DNA from: Bacteroides stercorirosoris
GTDB taxonomy: Bacteria > Bacteroidota > Bacteroidia > Bacteroidales > Bacteroidaceae
Assembly (NCBI RefSeq): GCF_900142015.1
Contig: NZ_FQZN01000024.1
Span: 1 to 64,000 of the forward strand
Direction of reading: 5' to 3'
DNA length: 64,000 nucleotides
The position numbers and the translations under genes are program-made. How positions within the stretch are numbered: position 1 is the stretch's first letter; every line of letters begins with the position of its first letter. Under the pieces are notes generated by a model, which saw only the letters and a list, made by a program, of their open reading frames with translations, did not search any database and was not told where the DNA came from. Shown here in pieces: positions 27,524 through 35,525 of this stretch.

Positions 27524-28189
27524 TCATTCTACCTGACGACCATCGAAGAAGCGTACCGTGCGGCTTGTCTGTTTCGCCTGTTCTTCATTGTGGGTTACCA
27601 TCACGATGGTGCGCCCGTCTTCCTTATTCAACTGGTGCAGCAGTTCCATCACCTCAGCACCCATCTTAGAGTCCAGGTTACCGGTCGGCTCATCGGCGAG
27701 GATTATCTCCGGATTACCAATAATGGCACGGGCAACAGCCACACGCTGGCACTGACCACCAGAGAGTTGTGTCGGCATGTGACGCATACGGTGGCTCAAA
27801 CCTACCTTCGCCAGCACTTCTTCTGCCAAACGGCGGCGTTCTTTGGCGGACACCTTTCTATATAATAAAGGAAGTTCTACATTATCGAGCACATTCAATG
27901 AGTTAATCAAGTGGAAAGACTGGAATACAAAACCCAATTTCTTGTTACGGAAAGCAGCCAGTTCCTTATCCTTCATACCATCCGTACGAGTACCGTCGAT
28001 CTCAATAATCCCGCTTGTAGGAGCATCCAGAAGACCTACAATATTCAGCAACGTAGATTTTCCGCAACCGGAAGGTCCCATAATACTGAGGAACTCGCCT
28101 CTTTCTACTTCGAGGTTTACATTTTCCAACGCCACGGTTTCAATCTCATTCGTACGATAAATCTTGTTTATCTCAGTCAATTTAATCAT
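27524..28189 (-). CDS. ABC transporter ATPase, LolD/MacB type
   Basis: A 221-residue nucleotide-binding subunit. Walker A is GPSGCGKST at residues 38-46, the signature LSGGQCQRV at about 142-150 and Walker B IILADEPTG at about 161-169. It resembles LolD and the MacB nucleotide domain, which power MacB/FtsX permeases. It is the only ATPase gene in the 19-kb cluster and lies centrally, with four permeases upstream and eight downstream, so it is the likely motor for all six permease pairs. It has its own promoter region at 28256-28354. Confidence 0.93.
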   Translation of the reverse strand: MIKLTEINKIYRTNEIETVALENVNLEVERGEFLSIMGPSGCGKSTLLNIVGLLDAPTSGIIEIDGTRTDGMKDKELAAFRNKKLGFVFQSFHLINSLNVLDNVELPLLYRKVSAKERRRLAEEVLAKVGLSHRMRHMPTQLSGGQCQRVAVARAIIGNPEIILADEPTGNLDSKMGAEVMELLHQLNKEDGRTIVMVTHNEEQAKQTSRTVRFFDGRQVE

Positions 28190-28255
28190 AATGGTAAGTA
28201 TTTAATTGTTATTAATTGATTCTATTTACTATCTATTTGTTCTTCACATTTATTA

Positions 28256-28271
28256 ATCAAATGGTATGCCA
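28256..28271 (-). promoter_or_regulatory. Sigma-54-like promoter before the ATPase gene
   Basis: On the minus strand TGGCATA (28265-28271), four bases, then TTGAT (28256-28260). The spacing matches the -24/-12 consensus TGGCACG-N4-TTGCW exactly; the -12 C is replaced by A. The start site would be near 28245. Two palindrome-like sites lie 45-85 bases upstream. Confidence 0.5.
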
Positions 28272-28315
28272 AAAAAGACATTTACTCATTATCAGACAAT
28301 TAAGTTTACGGACAG

Positions 28316-28354
28316 GTGTCCGAAAATGAACACTCTGTTCGTTTTCAGTTGTCC
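28316..28354 (-). promoter_or_regulatory. Paired activator-like sites upstream of the ATPase promoter
   Basis: GTGTCCGAAAATGAACAC (28316-28333) is followed by a second, inverted and less perfect copy at 28336-28354 (TGTTCGTTTTCAGTTGTCC). The same word pair occurs before the adaptor gene at 35060-35096. The position fits binding of an NtrC-type activator. The two copies can also form a hairpin, so a terminator role for the upstream transcript is possible. Confidence 0.5.
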
Positions 28355-28363
28355 GTTCCTATC

Positions 28364-29650
28364 CTATTCATCACGCAAAGCTTCAGCAGGCAATATCTTC
28401 GCTGCCCGGGTGACGGGTGCATAAGTGCCCAGTAAAGCAATAATAAGCAATATTACATAAGTCAGTATGCTGACTATAAAGAAGTGTGTATATGGCTGAT
28501 TTTGCCAGTAATCGGGATTTCCATCCATTGTAGGATTGGCAAAACCGGACGCATAAACGCGATGTATTGTCAACGGCAGAGAAACAACAAATGCCACCGT
28601 CACCAGCAACCATGCCTCCGTAAGGAACTGACTGCAGATTCCTTTCCGGGTAGCTCCCATACTTCGCATCAGCCCGATGTCTTGTCTTCGTGCATTGCAA
28701 CGTATCCAGAACGTGCCCACCATACCGAGAAACACGCACAGCAAGGCAAATCCCGCCAATGAATATTGCAGGCGCAAAGTATTTGTCACCCCACTCTCAT
28801 TTTCATATTGACGACGAATATCAGCGAAGCGTCCCAACTTCGTGAAATAGAAATTACCGACGGTGAGTTGTGGCACCACTTCCGCCTTGAAACGTTTCTC
28901 AAAAGCAGCAACATCCACATTCTGCTTTAACCGGAAAGTGACCATATACATCCGTTGAATCCAGTTATGGTTTGGAATCTTGCCATTCACCTGTATCAAC
29001 AGGTTACCCGGCTGTTCATTAACCCGGTGCTTATAATCCTGCAGCACCCCCATCACTTCATGGAAAGTACTGTCACCATATCGCACCTTCTTGCCCACTG
29101 CATCTGCGGTGCCAAAAAGTTCCTTTGCCATACGTTCGGAGACAAATACTCCCTCACGAGCCGCACAATCTTCGGGCAAAGACATTATCTGCCCGCTCTT
29201 GGCGTCTTTCATGCCGAATGTACGGAACACATCACCACCCTCTGCCTGCACAAACAGGTAATACTGCGAATGCACCTTCAGTGTGTCATTGAAGTATTGT
29301 CCGCCATTCCACGAATTGCAATTCGGAAAACTTGCATTAGTCACCAAGGCAAAACTTTCCACTTCCGGGCAATTCTTCACCAAGCGGGTGATGCGGTATA
29401 GATTTTCCTGCCTGATGGCAACGCTGTCTTGTGTCTTGTCAAACTTACCATGCAATTCATCATAATAATCCATATGAAGTACGTATGCCCGCTCTTCATC
29501 ATAGCCGGGAGCTATGGCGAGATTGGAGGTCAGCACATAGATAGGGTCGATTACCGTCCAGAGGAAAAAACTCACGATGACCAGTTCCACAAATATCCAT
29601 CCATTCTGTCGGCGCTGATTCCATAACTGGTGTCTTATTATCTTCATCAT
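28364..29650 (-). CDS. MacB/FtsX ABC permease, type A (pair 2)
   Basis: A 428-residue type-A permease and the most diverged of its class with the one at 30965. The start is RRQNGWIFVELVIV, the loop GTFWIRCNARRQDIGLMRSMGAT and the tail LPAEALRDE. The stop is 174 bases before the ATPase start, the only large gap in the cluster. It ends the first transcript. Confidence 0.87.
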   Translation of the reverse strand: MMKIIRHQLWNQRRQNGWIFVELVIVSFFLWTVIDPIYVLTSNLAIAPGYDEERAYVLHMDYYDELHGKFDKTQDSVAIRQENLYRITRLVKNCPEVESFALVTNASFPNCNSWNGGQYFNDTLKVHSQYYLFVQAEGGDVFRTFGMKDAKSGQIMSLPEDCAAREGVFVSERMAKELFGTADAVGKKVRYGDSTFHEVMGVLQDYKHRVNEQPGNLLIQVNGKIPNHNWIQRMYMVTFRLKQNVDVAAFEKRFKAEVVPQLTVGNFYFTKLGRFADIRRQYENESGVTNTLRLQYSLAGFALLCVFLGMVGTFWIRCNARRQDIGLMRSMGATRKGICSQFLTEAWLLVTVAFVVSLPLTIHRVYASGFANPTMDGNPDYWQNQPYTHFFIVSILTYVILLIIALLGTYAPVTRAAKILPAEALRDE

Positions 29651-29656
29651 AGCATC

Positions 29657-30946
29657 TTAACGTTTAGAGTTCAACGACTGAATTATATTCCGGCGCAATG
29701 CCCATACCGCAGGAATAAGCGCAGAGATGAGGTTCAGCAATACGCAAAGTCCGAATGCCATACAGAAAACCATCGGATTAAATAGCATCTCGAACGAGAG
29801 GAAAGGTGTCTTCCCGGCATCCGTATAACTGTCGAACAGAGTCAGTATCCAGTCGCTTGCCGTCAGCACAATCAGATAAGAAATCAACAGGCCGAGCAGA
29901 CCGCCTATACAGGTGAACAGAAGATTTTCCCACAACACTTGTCCTATAAGGCTTCCGTTGGTAGCACCATATGTTTTGCGCACTCCCAACTCGGAAAGGC
30001 GTTCGTCCATACGCGAAGACATCATGCCGCTCAGGTTCATGGCAGGAATGAAGAGCAGGGCAAGCAACATATAAAGATATACCCTCAACTCGGATGCCAA
30101 GTCAGGGGCTCCGCAAGAATTTACGCGGAATGTGCTGACCCAGTAGTCATCGGGTTGTCCCATAAGGTCATTCATATATTTAGGAGCGGCAAGATTGAAT
30201 TTCCGGAACACCTCACGCACTTCTTTCTTCAAGGCTTCTTTGTCGGCAGCAGTGGGAGCCGTCATATATATATCCGCACTACCAACCAACTTTCCGGTGT
30301 TGTCCGACTTAATCCAGGAGTTAAGCGTTATCGGCATCCATAAATCTCCTACGGTAGAAGGCGTAGCGGCAGAAACATCCTCCACCACACCGCAAACCCG
30401 GTATTCCTGCGCATCCATCTTAAAACGCCTGCCCACCACATCATCCGCCGCGAACAGCCGCCTTGCCAGACTTACCGGAACTACCACTTCCCTGCGTTTC
30501 GCATCGATATCCGCTTGTGTGAAAGGCTTTCCGTACAGAAAACGAAAGGTAAAGACCTGCCAAAATCCCGCATCGGCATAAAGCGGAGTAATGCCGACAG
30601 GCTCATTATTGTCAGGAACTTCCACGTAATATTCCCGATAGCTACCTGAAGCGGCACCAATAGCATCCAAGTGTGGCAATTCTTGCAACATTTTCACCAC
30701 ATCGTAACTGACGCTGGAGCAGTTCCAACTCTTGTCATTATCCTTGGGATAAGATTTCATCATTTTCAATACGCTCATCCGGTTGCGATTATATTCGGGA
30801 TATATAGGCGCAAACTTCACATAAAAGATGATGAACATTGTCATGACAAGGGCTATTGAAAGCCCTGTACCCACCACATAGATACCGGTAAAGAGACGAT
30901 GCTGCTTTATCAGCGTCCAGGCTTGTTTCAGATAAAGTTTAATCAT
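29657..30946 (-). CDS. MacB/FtsX ABC permease, type B (pair 2)
   Basis: A 429-residue type-B permease: start MIKLYLKQAWTLIKQHRLFT, loop NLSGMMSSRMDERLSELGVRKTYGAT, tail IIQSLNSKR. It is six bases upstream of its type-A partner. It closely resembles the type-B gene at 32266, including the tail, so pairs 1 and 2 probably form a subgroup. Confidence 0.88.
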   Translation of the reverse strand: MIKLYLKQAWTLIKQHRLFTGIYVVGTGLSIALVMTMFIIFYVKFAPIYPEYNRNRMSVLKMMKSYPKDNDKSWNCSSVSYDVVKMLQELPHLDAIGAASGSYREYYVEVPDNNEPVGITPLYADAGFWQVFTFRFLYGKPFTQADIDAKRREVVVPVSLARRLFAADDVVGRRFKMDAQEYRVCGVVEDVSAATPSTVGDLWMPITLNSWIKSDNTGKLVGSADIYMTAPTAADKEALKKEVREVFRKFNLAAPKYMNDLMGQPDDYWVSTFRVNSCGAPDLASELRVYLYMLLALLFIPAMNLSGMMSSRMDERLSELGVRKTYGATNGSLIGQVLWENLLFTCIGGLLGLLISYLIVLTASDWILTLFDSYTDAGKTPFLSFEMLFNPMVFCMAFGLCVLLNLISALIPAVWALRRNIIQSLNSKR

Positions 30947-30964
30947 AGTATAGTTGTATTTCTA

Positions 30965-32260
30965 TTATTCGTCACGTAATGCTTCTGTCGGCGGTATGCG
31001 ACTGATCTTACGGGCAGGAATATAGATCCCGATCAATACCACCGCCAACAGGATAGAGAAAACGATGAGTGACACAACAAGGAAATGCTGCGTGAAATCC
31101 GTGACCCAACATTCATCAATAATCTGCCTCCAGTTGCTGCCTCTCTCCAATCCTTCTTTGACAGCATATTGCAAATAAAGCAAGCAACCTGTCAATGCAG
31201 CTATAAACGTCAGCATCGCTCCTTCACCCATCAACAAGCGGACAATATATCCCGGCGTACCGCCAAAGGAAAGCATCACTCCCACTTCTTCGCGACGTGT
31301 GCGTGTCTGTAACCAGAAAGTACCGATAACACCCAAGCAAAGATTAATTAAAAAGAATGCCGCCATTGCCAGATTACGCCGATACATCGGCGTAACATCA
31401 TAAGACTCATTTTTCGTTATCAATGCTTCATAAGACCGGACGTTACGGGCAAAAAGATTACCGGCTCGCAACTCTTTCACCATCCACGGTTGAAAATCAT
31501 GCAAGAAACGCTTCATACTCACATTCTCTTTCAGACGAAGCAATATCCGCATATCATCGTAAGCATCTTCCATATCGATAGATATCAAAGGACGAAAAAT
31601 GACAGGAGCCGGACGGGAATCGCTGGTTGCCTTAAAGTTTCCCACTACGCCGATAACCGGCGAATAAATTGTATCATTCCCCTCTCTGGACCAACAACGC
31701 TTATTACCCGCATTTTTAGTGTGGAACAAATGTTCAGCCGTATTTTCAGTCATTACGATGTCATTTTCCGTATAGTCATAGTCCGATAATTCGGCCGGTG
31801 TCCTGCCTCGTCCGGAACGAAAACCATAAGTTTCGAAGAAATTCGTATGAGGTATAAATTCCATAATCATCACCGGCAAATCCAATGTGTCACCTTCCGC
31901 ACGGATAGATGTATTGGCATTCCCCGTAGAATTGGGATAAGCGAAACCCAATACCGGAGTAGCCGATTCTACACCGGGATAGTCCTTAACCAGTCGCGTC
32001 AGGTTGAAGTAAGATTTCATAATCATGGCCGAATCCTCAGCCTCTTCATCATAACCGGGCGCTTGTGGCTGCAAGGTACTGAGAGTAACAAGACAAAGGC
32101 GGTCGGTGTCATAGCCTAAAGGAATACTGCGGTCATACGTCGTCACGATAACCGGATCAAGGATAATCCACGTAACAATACTGACCAAAATCAATTCCGC
32201 CAGTAACCAGCCATTACGGCGACGGCGTGCCCACAGGTTCTTTAATATAAGTTTCAGCAT
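30965..32260 (-). CDS. MacB/FtsX ABC permease, type A (pair 1)
   Basis: A 431-residue type-A permease: start RRRRNGWLLAELILV, loop GTFWLQTRTRREEVGVMLSFGGT, tail PPTEALRDE. It lies five bases behind its type-B partner. The periplasmic domain has the usual MacB size, but the sequence is little conserved with the other pairs, as expected if the pairs handle different partners or substrates. Confidence 0.87.
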   Translation of the reverse strand: MLKLILKNLWARRRRNGWLLAELILVSIVTWIILDPVIVTTYDRSIPLGYDTDRLCLVTLSTLQPQAPGYDEEAEDSAMIMKSYFNLTRLVKDYPGVESATPVLGFAYPNSTGNANTSIRAEGDTLDLPVMIMEFIPHTNFFETYGFRSGRGRTPAELSDYDYTENDIVMTENTAEHLFHTKNAGNKRCWSREGNDTIYSPVIGVVGNFKATSDSRPAPVIFRPLISIDMEDAYDDMRILLRLKENVSMKRFLHDFQPWMVKELRAGNLFARNVRSYEALITKNESYDVTPMYRRNLAMAAFFLINLCLGVIGTFWLQTRTRREEVGVMLSFGGTPGYIVRLLMGEGAMLTFIAALTGCLLYLQYAVKEGLERGSNWRQIIDECWVTDFTQHFLVVSLIVFSILLAVVLIGIYIPARKISRIPPTEALRDE

Positions 32261-32265
32261 AGTCT

Positions 32266-33582
32266 TTATCTTTTTTCATTCAATGAATACACAATCGGCT
32301 TCCGCAGTGCATACCATGCCGGAATCAATGCTGATAATAAATTCAGCAAGATACAGAACAAAAGAGCAACAGTAAATACCGCCGGGGCAAACAGCACCTC
32401 ACCGGAAACCAACACATTCACTCCTTCCGGAACCGGTTCGGCCCAGTCTTCCAATATCATAAATACCCACTCACGACAAGTATACAGGGCGAACCAGGCC
32501 AACAACAATCCCAACAGACCACCCAGCAATGTCAACAGTAGGTTCTCCCACATCACCTGCGAAAGCAATCCGCCACGACCAGCACCGAAGGACTTACGTA
32601 CTCCCATCTCCGACAAGCGGCTTTCCATACGGCTCGCTATCATCCCGCTCAGATTCAGGGCAGGAACCAGCAGGAGCACCAGCAATATTAAAAGAAGATA
32701 GCGTATCTGTGCCCATGCACCGGTTGTCATACTAGGATAAGGTTTAAACAATCGCTGCAAATGGGATGTGGGTTGTTCCCAAAGATTCACCTGCCATTCA
32801 TCCGCATGCAACAGATTTTCCTTACGGACAATTTCCTGAATTTCGGCACGCAACGCTTCGGCTTGCACATCGTCCTTTACAAGAAAAGTAACGCCAAATG
32901 CACCTAAATAAGGTATTCCATAATTGGAGTCACGATATTTAGGAATTACACTATAAGGAATATAGACTTGAGCGTATGAATCCGAAGTCAGGTAACTTGC
33001 ACTACGCACAACACCACAAACGCGATAATTGACATAATCCAAACTGAATGAGCGTCCCACCACACCTTCGGCCGTGTCAAACAGACGACGGGCCAGTTCT
33101 TCTGTTATGACGGCCGTACAGATACCGCTTTCAAGGTCGGACGTAGTAAAAGGCTTACCTTCCGAAAAATTAAATGGATAGATACGAAAGAAATTCGGGT
33201 CAACCAACTTTAAACTTACTGTAAAATCCCCGCTGCGGTCGGCCGGTTGAATATAATTGTCATCTGACCTGTTATTCATAAAACCGGAAACAACCTCAGC
33301 ATTCTTCAACGGATAAAACCACTCTTGCAATGCCTGATAGGAAACAGCCCATTGAAAAGTCTGTTTATTTGGCTCCGTTCCTTTTTGAAAGCTTGCAGAA
33401 GTCAGATAAAGCGTTTGCATGCGATTCACCTCCGGATAGACCGGAGCTACTTTAACGTAGTAAATCACAGCAACAATCATGGTCATAGCAATAGCCAGCC
33501 CTGTACCGACTATATAAAGAGTACTGAAAAGCGGATTCTGCTTCAACAAGACCCATGCTTGCTTCAAATAGATTCTTACCAT
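32266..33582 (-). CDS. MacB/FtsX ABC permease, type B (pair 1)
   Basis: A 438-residue type-B permease, the longest of the series: start MVRIYLKQAWVLLKQNPLFS, loop NLSGMIASRMESRLSEMGVRKSFGAG, tail IVYSLNEKR. It is the first permease after the adaptor gene, 80 bases downstream of it; that gap has an imperfect AGCTACAAG-type inverted repeat but no clear promoter. Confidence 0.88.
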   Translation of the reverse strand: MVRIYLKQAWVLLKQNPLFSTLYIVGTGLAIAMTMIVAVIYYVKVAPVYPEVNRMQTLYLTSASFQKGTEPNKQTFQWAVSYQALQEWFYPLKNAEVVSGFMNNRSDDNYIQPADRSGDFTVSLKLVDPNFFRIYPFNFSEGKPFTTSDLESGICTAVITEELARRLFDTAEGVVGRSFSLDYVNYRVCGVVRSASYLTSDSYAQVYIPYSVIPKYRDSNYGIPYLGAFGVTFLVKDDVQAEALRAEIQEIVRKENLLHADEWQVNLWEQPTSHLQRLFKPYPSMTTGAWAQIRYLLLILLVLLLVPALNLSGMIASRMESRLSEMGVRKSFGAGRGGLLSQVMWENLLLTLLGGLLGLLLAWFALYTCREWVFMILEDWAEPVPEGVNVLVSGEVLFAPAVFTVALLFCILLNLLSALIPAWYALRKPIVYSLNEKR

Positions 33583-33662
33583 ATCTTTTTTATTTTCAAG
33601 TTACAAGCTACAAGCTACGAGTTGCTGCAACCCTCACCCCGAAAGGTACTTGTAGCTCGTAG

Positions 33663-34910
33663 CTAATTCAACTTCAGCTTATTCTTATTTTTATACTGGC
33701 TCATGTCGCTCACCACCACTTGGTCACCCGACTGCAAACCACTGATAACCTCTACAAACTCAAAGTTACTGTCACCCAGTTGCACTTTGCGCTTCACGAT
33801 TTCCTTATCCGAAGTACGCACAAAGAGATCATACTCGCCACGCCCTACATAATAAGAAGCATTGGCTATGCGCATCACGTCTTCTTTCACGGCATTCATC
33901 ACATATACATCTGTCTTCAAGCCCGAACGCAAACGGCGGTTATTATCCTCATTCAGTTGTACGGTGAAAGAAATCACTCCGTTCTTTGACAACGGTGTCA
34001 CACTGCTGACCGTACCTTCCAGTTTCTCACTGCCAATCTTCACAATCGCCTTGCCACCGGCGGCCACACGGTCACCATACGTATCTGCAATTTCACCTTC
34101 CACCTTGAAATGGCTAAGATCGGAGATTACGGCAAGCTGGCTTCCTTGAGACACCTGTGCACCGATTTGGTTATTGATATAGGTAAGGATAGCTTTGCGC
34201 GGAGAGCGAACCTGTGCATCGTCCAGCGTACGCTTCATCTCGGCAAGACCTTTGCGGAAGATGCTGAAATCCAACTCCTGCACTTTATATTCGGCAGCGA
34301 GCACTTCTTTCTCGTTGTCATACTGCTGCTTCAATTGTTCGTACTCCAACTGGGCCACGTTATAGCTAAGTTCTGCCTGGCGCACTTTATCCGTAGTTCC
34401 CGAACCCAGACTGTCAAGATATTGCTCATTACGCAATTCCACTTTCTTACGGTTCAACTGCATAGCAGAAACCTTAATCTTCATTGACAGGTCGTTCAGT
34501 TTAGTCTGATTGTTTACCCGTAGCTGATCCAATTTATAACTGCGCATTTGCTCTTCGTCCAATAACTTCTTGTAGTCTGTCTCTACACTTTGCAAGTCGA
34601 GTTTCAGAATCGGTGTACCTACATCCACACTATCTCCACCTTTCTTATATATCTCGACGATACGGGTGTTGATAGGAGAATTGATAATCTCCTCGAAAGC
34701 CGGCACCACTTTTCCGGATGCACTTACACTAACTTCAATCGTACCCTTATCTACTGTAGAAAGTACCAGGTCTTTTGTTTTCACTCCTGTACGCATCAAT
34801 GAAATGAGTACGCTTATAACGATGATACTTGCCACGCCGATGCCGCCGTAACGGATAATTTTCTTGTTGCGCTCTTTGTTACGCACTGCTTTTGGTATTT
34901 CTCTGTCCAT
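33663..34910 (-). CDS. Periplasmic adaptor (HlyD/MacA-type membrane fusion protein)
   Basis: A 415-residue protein with one N-terminal helix (about residues 20-42, after a charged cytoplasmic stretch) followed by a lipoyl-like half-motif, a long coiled-coil hairpin (about residues 100-230), the second lipoyl half, a beta-barrel and a membrane-proximal domain. This is the architecture of MacA-type adaptors that link MacB permeases to an outer membrane channel. No TolC-like gene lies in the window. It is the first gene of the cluster and the only adaptor for twelve permeases. Confidence 0.9.
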   Translation of the reverse strand: MDREIPKAVRNKERNKKIIRYGGIGVASIIVISVLISLMRTGVKTKDLVLSTVDKGTIEVSVSASGKVVPAFEEIINSPINTRIVEIYKKGGDSVDVGTPILKLDLQSVETDYKKLLDEEQMRSYKLDQLRVNNQTKLNDLSMKIKVSAMQLNRKKVELRNEQYLDSLGSGTTDKVRQAELSYNVAQLEYEQLKQQYDNEKEVLAAEYKVQELDFSIFRKGLAEMKRTLDDAQVRSPRKAILTYINNQIGAQVSQGSQLAVISDLSHFKVEGEIADTYGDRVAAGGKAIVKIGSEKLEGTVSSVTPLSKNGVISFTVQLNEDNNRRLRSGLKTDVYVMNAVKEDVMRIANASYYVGRGEYDLFVRTSDKEIVKRKVQLGDSNFEFVEVISGLQSGDQVVVSDMSQYKNKNKLKLN

Positions 34911-35001
34911 GTTGAATATTGAGTTATTTATTATTTCATCAGTTTTCAGCCTTCGCCCGCTTTCAAAAACGAACAGACATATTATTCACATTATTTATAT
35001 A

Positions 35002-35017
35002 TACTAAATGCGTGCCA
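35002..35017 (-). promoter_or_regulatory. Sigma-54-like promoter before the adaptor gene
   Basis: On the minus strand TTGGCACG gives a perfect -24 element (TGGCACG at 35011-35017); four bases later TAGTA (35002-35006) is a weak -12. The leader to the start at 34910 would be about 80 bases. Paired palindromes at 35060-35096 are placed like enhancer sites. Confidence 0.45.
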
Positions 35018-35059
35018 AAAATGTAAATAGCTGAAAACAAGCAGATAGAGAAAAAAGAA

Positions 35060-35096
35060 GGGTGTCCGATATCGAACACCCTGTACATTTTCGGAT
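35060..35096 (-). promoter_or_regulatory. Paired activator-like sites upstream of the adaptor gene
   Basis: A 22-base palindrome GGGTGTCCGAT/ATCGAACACCC (35060-35081) is followed by a second site in the other orientation, TGTACATTTTCGGA (35082-35095). The word TGTCCGA-A/T-rich-GAACA is the same as at 28316-28354 before the ATPase gene. The shared pair is good evidence for common control of both transcripts. Confidence 0.6.
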
Positions 35097-35187
35097 AAAT
35101 CAATTAGTTTTATAAATGATAATTTAGCGGCGTAGCGCTGGATCAAGGTTTCCTTTCGGCATACTCATTGACGTGATAGTACCTGGT

Positions 35188-35370
35188 AGGCTGAAAGCCT
35201 TTTATCTTATAGCCCAGGGCAACGCCCTGGGAATTGAGTTATGTTTATCCCTGCGCCCTGTAAGGGCATAACAGCCCACATGGGCTTTTGCCCTTACAGG
35301 GCGTAAGATTGTGGGAGCATCCATTACCCAGGGTGTTACCCTGGGCTATAAGATAAAAGCCTTTCAGGCT
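35188..35370. repeat. Nested inverted-repeat element (REP/BIME-like)
   Basis: The outer arms at 35188-35231 and 35328-35370 are complementary (GGCTGAAAGCC, TTATAGCCCAGGG), and each arm contains its own small CCCAGGG/CCCTGGG hairpin. The inner arms at 35253-35303 form a second palindrome around GCCCTGTAAGGGC. It has no coding capacity. It fills the intergenic space between the adaptor gene and gadB, which are divergent. Related GCCCTGTAAGGGC repeats are common in Bacteroidetes genomes as far as I recall. Confidence 0.8.
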
Positions 35371-35525
35371 TAGGGGATACACGCTGGTAAATTATCATTT
35401 ACCTTCCCTTTAATAAACGCCAAAATATGTAAAACCCCGGAACTTTCCTCTGCAAACGCCGTTGTTGTGGGAAATTCGACGGGGAAAATCCTCGCCGCCT
35501 AAACCTAAACTAAAATATTAGTAAA

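Noticed and set aside
35260..35310. Riboswitch before gadB
   Set aside because: The structure is a simple symmetrical palindrome 200 bases from the gene without any known aptamer core.
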